From NCBI GenBank assembly GCA_030680405.1, contig JAUXVT010000049.1, positions 103,879 through 167,878 of the forward strand: a stretch of 64,000 nt of DNA, read 5' to 3'. Below, in pieces: positions 21,424 to 30,252 of this stretch. The position numbers and the translations under genes were made by a program. The notes below the pieces were generated by a model. It was not told where the DNA came from, made no database searches, and saw only the letters and a list, made by a program, of their open reading frames with translations. The DNA comes from Thiobacillus sp. Lineage in GTDB: Bacteria > Pseudomonadota > Gammaproteobacteria > Burkholderiales > Thiobacillaceae. The first letter of the stretch is position 1. The number at the start of each line of letters is the position of its first letter.

Positions 21424-22735
21424 CCTGATTGCCGCCATCGCCACCGCGCCCGGTCGCGGTGGGGTGGGGGTGGTGCGGGTATCGGGAGCGGAGATTGCTC
21501 CGCTTGCTGTAGCGATCCTCGGACGCGTACCCGAGCCGCGTCACGCCACCTTTGCCCGTTTTCTTGATGGCGAGGGCGGGATGCTCGACGAGGGCATCGC
21601 GCTGTATTTTTCCGCGCCGCACTCATTCACCGGTGAACACGTGCTGGAGCTGCAAGGACACGGCGGGCCGGTGGTGTTGAATCTGATCCTGCAACGCTGT
21701 CTCGAACTCGGTGCGCGTCTGGCCGAGCCTGGCGAATTCACCCGGCGCGCCTACCTCAATGGCAAGCTCGATCTGGCGCAGGCCGAGGCGGTTGCCGATC
21801 TGATCAACGCTGCGTCCAGTGAGGCAGTGCGCTCGGCGGTGCGCTCGCTGTCTGGCGCATTTTCGGTGCGGATTGCCGAGCTGGTCGAGGCGCTGACCCG
21901 CCTGCGCATGCTGGTCGAAGCCACGCTGGACTTTCCCGAAGAAGAAATCGATTTTTTGCGCGACGCCGATGCGTTTGGCCGGCTGGATGTCATTGACGCC
22001 AGCCTGCAGGCGGTACGTTCTCAGGCCAGGCAGGGCGCGTTGCTGCGTGAAGGCCTGACAGTGGTGCTGATCGGCCAGCCGAATGTCGGCAAGTCGAGCC
22101 TGCTCAACCAGCTGGCCGGATTCGAGGCGGCGATCGTCACCGAGATCGCCGGCACCACGCGCGACACGGTGCGCGAGGCGATCCAGATTCAGGGCGTGCA
22201 GCTGCATATCATCGATACCGCGGGTTTGCGCGAAACCGAGGACGCGGTGGAACAGCTCGGCATCGCCCGCACCTGGGCGGCGGTGGAAAAAGCCGACGTG
22301 GCGCTGCTGCTGGTGGACGCCGCGCACGGCCTGAGCGGGCAGGAAGCGGCCATTCTGCAACGCCTGCCTGCCGTGGCGCGGCTGACCATTCACAACAAGA
22401 TTGACGTCACCTGCGAGGCACCGCGCGCGATGGACGATGAAATCTGGCTGTCCGCCAAGACCGGCATCGGGGTCGAGCTGCTGCGTGAAAAATTGCTGGA
22501 ATTGGCCGGCTGGCAGGCAGCGGGCGAGGGCGCATTCATGGCGCGCGCGCGCCATCTGGATGCGCTAGGTCGTGCCGCCAGCCACCTGGCCGCCGCGCGC
22601 GAGTCGACCGCGCAACTCGAACTGTTTGCCGAGGAACTGCGGCTGGCGCAGGTCGCCCTGTCGGAAATCACCGGCGAATTCACCGCCGACGATTTACTGG
22701 GCGAAATCTTCAGCAAGTTCTGCATCGGCAAGTAA
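21395..22735 (+). CDS. mnmE: tRNA modification GTPase MnmE
   Basis: MnmE works with MnmG (encoded here at 32.2 kb) to install cmnm5 at U34 of tRNAs. The 446-residue protein has an N-terminal THF-binding domain ([22 protein letters not shown]), a helical domain, an inserted G domain with P-loop [30 protein letters not shown] and NKID, and the C-terminal FCIGK whose Cys is catalytic-site associated. The GTG start at 21395 lies 29 bp inside yidC. No alternative start preserves the conserved N-terminus, so translational coupling to yidC is likely. Confidence 0.96.
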   Translation: MANPPPARPDLIAAIATAPGRGGVGVVRVSGAEIAPLAVAILGRVPEPRHATFARFLDGEGGMLDEGIALYFSAPHSFTGEHVLELQGHGGPVVLNLILQRCLELGARLAEPGEFTRRAYLNGKLDLAQAEAVADLINAASSEAVRSAVRSLSGAFSVRIAELVEALTRLRMLVEATLDFPEEEIDFLRDADAFGRLDVIDASLQAVRSQARQGALLREGLTVVLIGQPNVGKSSLLNQLAGFEAAIVTEIAGTTRDTVREAIQIQGVQLHIIDTAGLRETEDAVEQLGIARTWAAVEKADVALLLVDAAHGLSGQEAAILQRLPAVARLTIHNKIDVTCEAPRAMDDEIWLSAKTGIGVELLREKLLELAGWQAAGEGAFMARARHLDALGRAASHLAAARESTAQLELFAEELRLAQVALSEITGEFTADDLLGEIFSKFCIGK

Positions 22736-22812
22736 GCGACACCCCAAGACTTTTACCCGAGCGCGCCTGCGCTTATGCTTGAAACGTGTTCCCTCCCTCA
22801 GGATTGTCTGTC

Positions 22813-24579
22813 ATGCTGACTTGGCGCGGTATAGCCGACGAACTCAAGATCCATCGCGCGCGGTTGCTGCAGGCCAACCTCATTACGTTGCTGGCGGTGA
22901 CGGCCGCGGTGCCGGTGCCGCTGCTGCTGCCGCTGATGGTCGACGAGGTGCTGCTGCATCATCCGGGCAAAATGGTCGCTGCCATCGGCGCGTGGTTTCC
23001 GGCGGCGTGGCACGGCCCGGTGCTGTTCATCTGCGCGGCGCTACTGCTGACGGTTGCCCTGCGGCTGACGGCCATCCTGCTCAACGTGTGGCAGGGACGG
23101 AGCTTCTCGCTGCTGGCCAAAGAGGTGGTGTACCGCATCCGCGTGCGCATGCTTTCGCGCCTATCGCGGATCGCGCTGTCGCAGTTCGAGACCGTGGGCG
23201 CAGGGCGGGTGACCTCGCATTTCGTGACTGACCTCAACGCCATCGACAGCTTTCTCGGTGCGTCGATGTCGGGCTTGGTCGTGTCGGTTCTGACGCTGGT
23301 CGGCGTCGCCGCGGTGCTGTTCTGGATGCACTGGCAGCTGGCACTGTTCATCCTGCTGCTGAACCCCATCGTGATCCTGTTTTCGACCCGGCTCGGCAAG
23401 CGGGTCAAGGATCTGAAAAAGTTCGAGAACCGCGCCTTCGAGGTGTTTCAGGACGCGCTCGCCGAAACGCTCGATGCCCTGACCCAGATCCGCGCGATGA
23501 ACCGCGAGAAGCACTACCTGGCGCGGGTGACCGAGAAGGCCGCCGACATCCGCCAGCATGCGGCAGCGTTTACCTGGAAATCGGACGCGATGAGCCGGTT
23601 TTCCTTCTTCGTGTTTCTCGCCGGTTTCGACGCCTTCCGCGCCGGCGCAATGCTGATGGTGGTGTTTTCCGACCTCTCCATCGGCGAAATGTTGGCGGTG
23701 TTTGGTTACCTGTGGTTCATGATGACGCCGGTGCAGGAACTGGTGAACATGCAGTATTCCTGGTACGCCGCCAACGCCGCGCTGGGGCGGATCAATGCCT
23801 TGCTCGGCCTGCACAGCGAGCCGCAGCATCCGGCGCTGCGCGACCCCTTCGCCGGGCAGCCCACCGTCGGCATTGCGCTCGACCACGTGAGCTTTGCCTA
23901 CGACGAGGGCGAGACGGTGTTGGACGACGTCAGCCTTACGGTGGCGGCGGGCGAAAAGGTGGCGCTGGTGGGCGCCTCGGGCGGCGGCAAGTCGACGCTG
24001 GTGCAAGCCTTGCTGGGGCTGTATCCGGTGAAGTCCGGGCTGATTTTTTATGGTGACGCGCCGGTGACCGAGATTGGCTGGGAAACGGTGCGCGAACACG
24101 TCGGCGTGGTGCTGCAACACCCGGTGCTGTTCAACGACAGCGTGCGCGCCAACTTGACGTTGGGGCGCGAGGCCGACGACGCCACGCTGTGGCAAGCGCT
24201 GGAAATCGCCCAGTTGAAAGACATCATCGCCGCGCTGCCGCACGGGCTGGATACGGCGGTGGGGCGGCAGGGCGTGCGGCTGTCCGGCGGGCAGCGGCAA
24301 CGGCTGGCGATCGCGCGCATGATTGTCGCCAACCCCAAAATCGTCATCCTCGACGAGGCTACCTCGGCGCTCGACACCGACACCGAACGGCGCCTGCATC
24401 AGGCCTTGAGCGGGTTTCTGGCCGGGCGCACTACGCTCATCATCGCCCACCGCCTGTCGGCGGTGAAACAGGCCGACCGCATTCTGGTGTTCGAGAGCGG
24501 CCGGGTGGTGGAAGAGGGCGGGCACGATGAGCTGATCGACCGCGGCGGGCTGTATCACAAGCTGTATCACCCCGCCTGA
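22813..24579 (+). CDS. ABC exporter, fused membrane and ATPase domains
   Basis: This is a 588-residue half-transporter of the ABCB/MsbA-like exporter type. The N-terminal transmembrane domain has about six helices (about 20-310). The ATPase domain follows (about 345-585), with Walker A GASGGGKST, Q-loop, signature LSGGQRQR, Walker B IVILDEATSALD and the switch His in IIAHRLS. ATG 22813 has AGGA nine bases upstream and is preferred to the track GTG 22786. It begins 77 bp after mnmE. The substrate cannot be inferred; no cognate peptide or protease domain is present. It would work as a homodimer in the inner membrane. Confidence 0.9.
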   Translation: MLTWRGIADELKIHRARLLQANLITLLAVTAAVPVPLLLPLMVDEVLLHHPGKMVAAIGAWFPAAWHGPVLFICAALLLTVALRLTAILLNVWQGRSFSLLAKEVVYRIRVRMLSRLSRIALSQFETVGAGRVTSHFVTDLNAIDSFLGASMSGLVVSVLTLVGVAAVLFWMHWQLALFILLLNPIVILFSTRLGKRVKDLKKFENRAFEVFQDALAETLDALTQIRAMNREKHYLARVTEKAADIRQHAAAFTWKSDAMSRFSFFVFLAGFDAFRAGAMLMVVFSDLSIGEMLAVFGYLWFMMTPVQELVNMQYSWYAANAALGRINALLGLHSEPQHPALRDPFAGQPTVGIALDHVSFAYDEGETVLDDVSLTVAAGEKVALVGASGGGKSTLVQALLGLYPVKSGLIFYGDAPVTEIGWETVREHVGVVLQHPVLFNDSVRANLTLGREADDATLWQALEIAQLKDIIAALPHGLDTAVGRQGVRLSGGQRQRLAIARMIVANPKIVILDEATSALDTDTERRLHQALSGFLAGRTTLIIAHRLSAVKQADRILVFESGRVVEEGGHDELIDRGGLYHKLYHPA

Positions 24580-24617
24580 GATCATTTCAAACCGAGCCCC
24601 TCTATTACAGCGTTTTC

Positions 24618-24906
24618 TGATATACTTCTTCGAGTTGTGCATACAGCAGTGGGCAGGTCAGGCTTGTGCCGCCGTGCCTCGGGACTGTTCTCACAGCCCC
24701 ATCGTCTTCGACCTCTCTATTGTGCCGCCGGTTATTTTTCGCAACCGGCAGTGACAAGTCTTGTGGTTGGCGCCGATGTGATCGACGCGACCCGTTGGGC
24801 GTTTTTCAAACGCCGCTTATTTCCGGTTCGTATTTTATGACCTGTCTGGTTTTGAACCGGGCGCAGGTCTGTTTTGCGCGTTTGAGCGCACTAAAAAGGT
24901 ATTGTC
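24618..24906 (+). promoter_or_regulatory. Extended -10 promoter and long structured leader of the helicase gene
   Basis: This is a 327-bp gene-free stretch. TGATATACT at 24618-24626 is a good extended -10 with no matching -35. From there to ATG 24907 the transcript would carry about 270 nt with at least four hairpins: GCCGGTT/AACCGGC (24727-24749), GGCGTTT-TTC-AAACGCC (24798-24814), CCGGTTC/GAACCGG (24823-24860) and TGCGC/GCGCA (24875-24890). The last lies directly upstream of the AAGG ribosome-binding site. Short ORFs here (24637-24932) look spurious. Long leaders are known for cold-inducible RNA chaperone genes. Confidence 0.6.
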
Positions 24907-26559
24907 ATGAGCTTTTCCGAACTTGGGCTTGATCCCCTCCTCCTTAAATCCGTGTTGGCTTCGGGCTACGAAAATGCCACGCCGGTGCAGCAGCAGGCGA
25001 TTCCCGCCGCGCTGACTGGCCGTGATCTACTGGTGTCGTCGCACACCGGCAGCGGCAAGACGGCAGCATTCATGCTGCCGTCAATCCAGCGCCTGCTGGC
25101 CGAGCCGGCAATAAAAAGCATGGGCCCGCGCGTGCTGGTGCTCACCCCGACGCGCGAACTCGCGCAGCAGGTCGAAAAAGCGGCCATAACCTATGGCAGC
25201 GAGATGCGCCGCTTCCGCACCGCCTGCCTGGTCGGCGGTGCGCCGTATGGCCTGCAGCTGAAGCGTCTCTCCCAGCCGGTGGACGTAGTGGTGGCAACCC
25301 CCGGTCGCCTGATCGACCATCTGGAGCGTGGCAAGATCGACTTCTCGCGCCTGGAAGTGCTGGTGCTGGACGAAGCCGACCGCATGCTGGACATGGGTTT
25401 TGTCGACGACATCAAGGCCATCGCCGCGCGCTGCCCGAGCGATCGCCAGACACTGCTGTTCTCGGCCACGCTCGATGGCGTGGTGGGCAACCTGGCGCGC
25501 GAACTCACCCGCGACGCGCAGCGCATCGAAATCGCGGCCGAGGCCCAACAGGAAGCCAAGATTGAACAGCGGCTCCTGTTTGCCGACAACATGGATCATA
25601 AAAACCGACTGCTCGATGCGCTGTTGCGCGGCGTGGAGATGACGCAGGCCATCGTGTTTGCCTCGACCAAGCGCAGCACCGAGGAAATTTCCGGCTTGCT
25701 GGCCGACAGCGGCTTTGCCTCCGACGCGTTGCATGGCGACATGCAGCAGGGCCAGCGCAACCGTGCGCTGCAGCGCCTGCGTGAAGGCCGTACCCGCGTG
25801 CTGGTGGCCACCGACGTCGCCGCGCGCGGCCTTGACGTGGCTGGCATCAGCCATGTCATCAACTTCGATCTGCCGCGGCAGGCCGAGGATTATGTCCACC
25901 GCATCGGCCGCACCGGCCGCGCCGGCCGCACCGGCATCGCGGTGAGCTTCGCCGGCATGCGCGAAGTCGGCTTGGTGCGCAACATCGAGCGCTACACCGG
26001 CAACCGTATCGAGGTCCACACCCTGCCGGGGCTGGAGCCCACCCAGAAGCCGACTTCCGGTCGTCCCGCAGCAGCGGGGCGTCCGCGCAGCAACGCTGGC
26101 CCGCGCGGCGGGTTTGGCGACAAGCGCAGCGAACCGCGCAGCTACGGCGACCGTCCGCCGCGTGGCGACAGCCGTGACAACCGTGATCGCGGCAACCGTA
26201 CCGATGCGCGCCCCAGCGGTGATCGTCCTGCCCGCAGCGACGCGCCGCGTGGCAACCGCGCGGACGGCGCCCCGCGCGGCCCGTTTGGTGGCGCCCCCCG
26301 CGCCGCTTATGGTGACCGTCCGCCGCGCAACGAGGGTTATCGGGGTGCCGATGCCCAAGCTACGCCCAAAGCTGAAGTCAACGGCAACAGCGTCGAATAC
26401 TGGGAAAAGCGCGAGCGCGAAGCCAAAGCCAAAGCGGCCACCCCCCGCAGCTACGGTGATCGCGGCAACAGTGCGCGTCCCGGCCAGCCGCGCAGCCCCA
26501 GCAATGACAATCGGGGTGGTGGCAATCGCGTCGGTGTGCGGGGACGTTTCAAGGACTGA
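24907..26559 (+). CDS. DEAD-box ATP-dependent RNA helicase, RhlE type
   Basis: This protein unwinds or remodels RNA, probably in ribosome assembly or RNA decay, especially in the cold. The 550 residues show the Q motif (FSELGLDPLLLKSVLASGY...TPVQQQAIP), motif I SHTGSGKT, Ia PTRELAQQ, II VLDEADRMLDMGF, III SAT, V ATDVAARGLD and VI HRIGRTGRAG. After about residue 375 comes a long low-complexity tail rich in Arg, Gly, Asp and Pro (RGDSRDNRDRGNRTD), likely an RNA-binding extension. Length and DEAD signature place it near RhlE. An intrinsic terminator follows, so it is monocistronic. Confidence 0.93.
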   Translation: MSFSELGLDPLLLKSVLASGYENATPVQQQAIPAALTGRDLLVSSHTGSGKTAAFMLPSIQRLLAEPAIKSMGPRVLVLTPTRELAQQVEKAAITYGSEMRRFRTACLVGGAPYGLQLKRLSQPVDVVVATPGRLIDHLERGKIDFSRLEVLVLDEADRMLDMGFVDDIKAIAARCPSDRQTLLFSATLDGVVGNLARELTRDAQRIEIAAEAQQEAKIEQRLLFADNMDHKNRLLDALLRGVEMTQAIVFASTKRSTEEISGLLADSGFASDALHGDMQQGQRNRALQRLREGRTRVLVATDVAARGLDVAGISHVINFDLPRQAEDYVHRIGRTGRAGRTGIAVSFAGMREVGLVRNIERYTGNRIEVHTLPGLEPTQKPTSGRPAAAGRPRSNAGPRGGFGDKRSEPRSYGDRPPRGDSRDNRDRGNRTDARPSGDRPARSDAPRGNRADGAPRGPFGGAPRAAYGDRPPRNEGYRGADAQATPKAEVNGNSVEYWEKREREAKAKAATPRSYGDRGNSARPGQPRSPSNDNRGGGNRVGVRGRFKD

Positions 26560-26584
26560 TTGCTCGCACGATCACCGGCTATAG

Positions 26585-26617
26585 AAAGGGGGGGTTCACG
26601 TGAACCCCCCTTTTTTT
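26585..26617 (+). terminator. Intrinsic terminator with a CACGTG-centred palindrome
   Basis: AAAGGGGGG-TTCACGTGAA-CCCCCCTTT with a seven-T tract follows the helicase gene by 25 bp. The stem is almost perfect. Its centre TTCACGTGAA partly resembles parS but lacks the flanking T/A of TTTCACGTGAAA. Confidence 0.88.
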
Positions 26618-26764
26618 GTTGTCTGCGTTCCTTACCTGAACCGCACGCTCGCCGCCATCGCCTCGAAACCCGCCAGCCCGTACTGAAAACAGCCGATCGT
26701 CGAGGCTGTGGCGCAGGGTCATGGGCGTTCCTTTAACGTGGGGGTCGCTAACAACCAAGCTCAG

Positions 26765-27715
26765 CTACAGGGGGGTGCCGGGTTGTGCCAGACGGTTGAA
26801 ATGGCAGACCTGGTTTCTGCCGTTGTTCTTGGCGGCATAGAGTGCGCGATCCGCCTGGGCGAGCAGTTCCTCCAGGATCAGGGAAGCCTCGCGTTTATGC
26901 ACTTGAGGCGCGCAGGTGGTGACGCCAATGCTGGCCGTGATGCTGCTTTTTATGTTTTTGATGGCCGCAATCGCCAGGCGCAGGCGCTCGGCCGCCGCGA
27001 TGCTTTCGGCTTCGCTCGCCCCGAGGACGGCAACGACAAACTCCTCGCCGCCATGGCGCGCCACAATGTCGTTTTCCCGCGCGGTGGCCTTGAGGGCGGC
27101 CGCAACCATTTTCAGCACATGGTCACCTTCGGCGTGGCCGAAGCGGTCGTTCACCTGCTTGAAGTGATCCAGATCGATCATGAGCAGGGCAGCGCTTTCC
27201 TTTCTACGACGGGCTGTCCTGAGCATCTGCGCGACGTGTTCGTGAAATGCGCGCCGGTTGAGCAGGCCAGTCAGGCTGTCCCGGTTGGCGAGCTCTTTCA
27301 GTTCCGCATGCAGTTTCTGGAGTTCCGCAGTCTGTTGCCTGAGTTTGTCTTCCGCTGCCTTGCGTTCGGTAATGTCGCGCACGACGCAGAGGGTGAAGTG
27401 GCGGCCGTCCATGATCATCGGGCTCAGCATGATGTCGACCGGCAACTCGCTGCCGTCCTTGCGCCGGGCAGACAGCTCGACGGCGGCGCCCATCGGCCGG
27501 CTGTGCGACTCGGCCATGAACCCGGGACGGTGGCCGACATGGCGTGCGGCGAAGCGGGGCGGAACCAGCATTTCAACAGCCTGGCCGACCAATTCGCTGC
27601 GGTCGTAGCCGAACAGGGTTTCGGCCTGGGCGTTCGCGAGGGTGATGCGTCCCGTCTGATCGACCAGGAGCAGGGCGTCCGGCGTGTGCTCAAAGATGTG
27701 TTGATAGACTTTCAT
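26765..27715 (-). CDS. PAS-GGDEF diguanylate cyclase
   Basis: This probably makes cyclic di-GMP in response to a signal sensed by its PAS domain. The 316 residues contain an N-terminal PAS domain (about 5-120, YQHIFEHTPDALLLVDQTG through VVRDITERKAAEDKL), a short coiled coil, and a GGDEF domain (about 145-305) with RDSLTGLLNRR, DLDHFKQVND and the active-site motif HGGEEF. An RxxD inhibitory site (REND) sits exactly five residues before GGEEF, so product inhibition is expected. There are no membrane helices; it is cytoplasmic. Its start overlaps a small upstream ORF by 4 bp (ATGA). Confidence 0.92.
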   Translation of the reverse strand: MKVYQHIFEHTPDALLLVDQTGRITLANAQAETLFGYDRSELVGQAVEMLVPPRFAARHVGHRPGFMAESHSRPMGAAVELSARRKDGSELPVDIMLSPMIMDGRHFTLCVVRDITERKAAEDKLRQQTAELQKLHAELKELANRDSLTGLLNRRAFHEHVAQMLRTARRRKESAALLMIDLDHFKQVNDRFGHAEGDHVLKMVAAALKATARENDIVARHGGEEFVVAVLGASEAESIAAAERLRLAIAAIKNIKSSITASIGVTTCAPQVHKREASLILEELLAQADRALYAAKNNGRNQVCHFNRLAQPGTPL

Positions 27716-27942
27716 CGGGGAACCAGGGGCAATGAATGGGGGTTCCAGGTTTGAGTGATCGGCACTGCATCGCGCTTACTCCAGGCGTGGAGGCGCCAAT
27801 CATGGCGCGGTACGACGGCCGCTTCGGAGGCGTCGTGTTCTTGCGACAATGCCGGATTGTCAGCGCTCATGGCGGCAAGCGCAGGCGTTGCCATTACACT
27901 TGCTGCCACCCGCACCACTGTACTGATTCTTCGCCGCATCAT
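27712..27942 (-). CDS. Small exported protein coupled to the diguanylate cyclase
   Basis: This 76-residue ORF ends in an ATGA overlap with the PAS-GGDEF gene, suggesting coupling. The N-terminus (MMRRRISTVVRVAASVMATPALAA) is a convincing signal peptide, leaving about 52 residues rich in His, Trp, Asp and Pro. No family is recognised. Weak points are the lack of a clear Shine-Dalgarno and the small size. It is divergent from pxpB with only about 28 bp between starts, so their promoters would overlap coding sequence. Confidence 0.45.
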   Translation of the reverse strand: MMRRRISTVVRVAASVMATPALAAMSADNPALSQEHDASEAAVVPRHDWRLHAWSKRDAVPITQTWNPHSLPLVPR

Positions 27943-27970
27943 GCAAAACTTAGAGAAGGCGCTTCACCCT

Positions 27971-28615
27971 ATGGGAAAGTACACAAGGGGTCAATCGCAC
28001 GTTCATCCCGCCTGGCGCTGGATAAGCGAACGCGGGCTGCAGGTGGTGACGGGCGATACTACGCTGGCGCGTTACACTGCGTTAATCACGCTGAACTTAC
28101 CGGAAATTGAAGACATTATCCCGGCAGTTGGCAGCTTGTTTCTGGTTTTGCGGCGGGGCGAGGCGGTGTCTGCGGATCTATGGACGGCATTGACCGCGCC
28201 GCTGGCCGGCATGCCGGTGTTGACCGGAACACTGCATGAAATTGCGGTCGAGTACGGCGGAGCCGCCGGGCCGGACTTGCCAGCGCTGGCAGAACAGGCG
28301 GGTATGGACGCAGCGACCTATATAAATAGCCATGCAGCAGGGGAATATTCGGTCGCTTTCCTGGGGTTCCAGCCGGGGTTCCCGTACTTGCATGGCCTGC
28401 CTCGCGCCCTCCACGCGCCCCGCCGGGCGTCGCCGCGGGTGCGGGTGGCGGCGGGCAGCGTGGCGATAGGCGGCATGTTCACCGGGATTTATCCGGCTGG
28501 CGGTCCCGGTGGCTGGCAGATTATTGGCCATACAAAGGCCGTAATGTTCGACCCGCAGCGTGATGCGCCCGCGCTGCTGATGCCGGGCGATCGTGTGCAC
28601 TTTGTGCCCCTATGA
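27971..28615 (+). CDS. pxpB: 5-oxoprolinase subunit PxpB
   Basis: PxpB is a component of the ATP-dependent PxpABC 5-oxoprolinase, which opens pyroglutamate to glutamate. The 214-residue protein matches the KipI/PxpB (CT_C_D-like) family: GEYSVAFLGFQPGFPYLHGLP, PRRASPRVRVAAGSVAIGG, TGIYPAGGPGGWQIIGHT and the C-terminal LLMPGDRVHFVP. The track start (27755) is upstream of any plausible start. ATG 27971 with GAGAAGG 11 bases upstream is used, though the N-terminus is less certain than the core. The stop overlaps pxpC by 4 bp. Confidence 0.9.
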   Translation: MGKYTRGQSHVHPAWRWISERGLQVVTGDTTLARYTALITLNLPEIEDIIPAVGSLFLVLRRGEAVSADLWTALTAPLAGMPVLTGTLHEIAVEYGGAAGPDLPALAEQAGMDAATYINSHAAGEYSVAFLGFQPGFPYLHGLPRALHAPRRASPRVRVAAGSVAIGGMFTGIYPAGGPGGWQIIGHTKAVMFDPQRDAPALLMPGDRVHFVPL

Positions 28616-29525
28616 TCGAGGTGCTGTGCGCCGGCCAGTGCGACCTGGTGATGGATCAGGGCCGACCTGGCAAGGGGGCGCTTGGCGTGCCCGCGGGCGG
28701 TGCGGCGGATCCTGCGGCGCTGGTGGCGGCCAACCGGTTGGTGGGCAACAACGCGGCAGCGGCGGGACTGGAAATCACCCTGAAGGGGCCAAGCCTGCGG
28801 TTTCCGCTGGGGGGCATCGTGGCGCTCACCGGCGCGCGCTTTGCGGCAACCCGCAGCAGCGGGGCGGCGCTGGCGTGGAACGAAACCCTGGTGCTGGCGG
28901 CAGGCGAGACCCTGAGCCTGGAACAGGCAGCTGCGGGTTGCCGCTGCTGGCTGGCGTGGCGCGGCGGGCTGGCAGTGCCGCAAGTGATGGGCAGCCGCAG
29001 CACGTTTCTGCCGGCCGAGTTTGGCGGGCATCAGGGCCGGGCGTTGCGGGCGGGAGATAGGCTGGCAAGCGGTACCCGGGCGGGCGGGGTTCGCCTGCTC
29101 CGCGCGCACACCCCCCATCAAGCGAGCGGGACGCGCTTCTGCGCGTGGTGGCGGGGCCGCAGGCCGGCCAGTTTGACGATGCCGGTCTGGTGGCGTTTTT
29201 TACTGGAAACTATCGGGTGGGTGCGGCGTCAGACCGTCGCGGCCTGCGGCTGAGCGGGCCGGCGGTGATGCATGCGCGGGCAGAACTGCCGTCGCAGGGC
29301 GTGCTGCCCGGTGCGGTGCAGGTGCCGCCTGATGGCCAGCCGATCATTCTGGTTTGGGACGGCCCGGTAACCGGCGGCTACCCGGTGATTGCCGGGGTGA
29401 TCGCCGCCGATATACCGAAACTTGCGCAGTTGCGACTGGGTGATGCGGTGCGATTTGCGACCATCGAACTTGAGAGGGCTCTGCCACTGGCCGCCGGGCA
29501 GTGGGAAATCGAGGAACGGGCATGA
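28612..29525 (+). pseudogene. pxpC: 5-oxoprolinase subunit PxpC, frameshifted
   Basis: Two ORFs in different frames together make one PxpC (biotin-dependent carboxylase-like, CT_A_B family). Frame one from ATG 28612 runs through MDQGRPGKGALGVPAGGAADPAAL and GSRSTFLPAEFGGHQGRALRAGDRL. The second frame supplies LLRVVAGPQAGQFDDAGL to the end (TGGYPVIAGVIAADIPKLAQLRLGDAVRF). The frame change must lie between 29061 (after an in-frame TAG) and about 29120. A six-C run at 29111-29116 is the obvious slip site, with one base too few. It may be a true mutation or a sequencing error. Flanking pxpB and pxpA are intact and overlap it by 4 bp on both sides. Confidence 0.85.
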
Positions 29526-30232
29526 TCGAACTCAATGCCGACATCGGTGAAGGCTGCGACGACGCCAGCCTGATGCCCTATCTGGCGCGGGTGTCGATTG
29601 CCTGCGGCGGCCATACCGGCGATGCCGCCAGCATGGCGAGGGCGCTGCGGCTGGCGGCCGAGCATGGCGTGGCGGTGGGCGCCCACCCGAGCTACCCCGA
29701 TCGCGCCCAGTTCGGCCGCCGGGCACTGGCTGCGTCGGAAGATGGAATTGCAGCATGGGTGGCGCAGCAGACCGAGGCGCTGGCCGAGCAGGCGGCGCGG
29801 CTGGGGCTGCGCCTGACGCACGTCAAGCCGCACGGGGCGCTGTATAATGTGGCGGCACGCGATGCGGGCGTGGCACAGGCGATCGCCCGGGCGGTGGCGG
29901 CATTGGATCCTGCTCTGGCCCTGGTGGGTCTGTCCGGATCGCAGCTGATTGCCGCCGGGCAGGGCGCCGGGCTGGCCGTGCTGAACGAGGCGTTTGCTGA
30001 CCGCCGTTATCAGCCCAACGGCCAACTTGTTTCACGTGAAACCCCCAACGCACTGATCGTCGATCCACAGGCGGCGGCCGAGCAGGCCCGTGCGCTGGTG
30101 CAAGGCCAGCCGGTCAGCACGCCCGGTGGCGGCGCGATTCGAATCAAGGCGGACACGATCTGTCTGCACAGCGATACCCCCCATGCATTAAATATTGCCC
30201 GGGCCGTCCACGCCGCCCTCAACCGCGCCTGA
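29522..30232 (+). CDS. pxpA: 5-oxoprolinase subunit PxpA (LamB/YcsF family)
   Basis: This 236-residue LamB/YcsF protein is the PxpA component of ATP-dependent 5-oxoprolinase. It opens IELNADIGEG and continues with SIACGGHTGDAASMARALRLA, VGAHPSYPDR, THVKPHGALYN and EAFADRRYQPNGQLVSRE, all family hallmarks. The start ATG 29522 overlaps the pxpC stop (ATGA). The track start at 29501 is unnecessary. A parS site lies inside the gene and encodes VSRET. The stop codon is the first TGA of a TGACCCC tandem repeat. Confidence 0.95.
   Translation: MIELNADIGEGCDDASLMPYLARVSIACGGHTGDAASMARALRLAAEHGVAVGAHPSYPDRAQFGRRALAASEDGIAAWVAQQTEALAEQAARLGLRLTHVKPHGALYNVAARDAGVAQAIARAVAALDPALALVGLSGSQLIAAGQGAGLAVLNEAFADRRYQPNGQLVSRETPNALIVDPQAAAEQARALVQGQPVSTPGGGAIRIKADTICLHSDTPHALNIARAVHAALNRA
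30028..30043. promoter_or_regulatory. parS: parS site 1 (inside pxpA)
   Basis: TGTTTCACGTGAAACC matches the bacterial parS consensus TGTTTCACGTGAAACA at 15 of 16 positions. ParB, encoded 5.5 kb to the right, should nucleate here for chromosome segregation. Confidence 0.9.
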
Positions 30233-30250
30233 CCCCTGACCCCTGACCCC
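30230..30250 (+). repeat. TGACCCC heptamer repeat, three copies, at the pxpA-uup junction
   Basis: Three exact TGACCCC units occupy most of the gap. The first supplies the pxpA stop codon, and the last ends two bases before uup ATG 30253, leaving no Shine-Dalgarno. Confidence 0.85.
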
Positions 30251-30252
30251 CT

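Noticed and set aside
24637-24932. Short ORFs (67 and 88 codons) in the helicase leader
   Set aside because: They overlap each other and the helicase start and have no ribosome-binding site. The region is better explained as a structured leader.
26640-26730. Possible C-terminal remnant on the minus strand (QYGLAGFEAMAASVRFR then stop)
   Set aside because: Too short to assign to any family, and no upstream part is detectable.
29107-29118. Programmed -1 frameshifting in pxpC
   Set aside because: The C6 run is compatible, but no stimulatory structure or known precedent for PxpC is apparent. Mutation or sequencing error is simpler.
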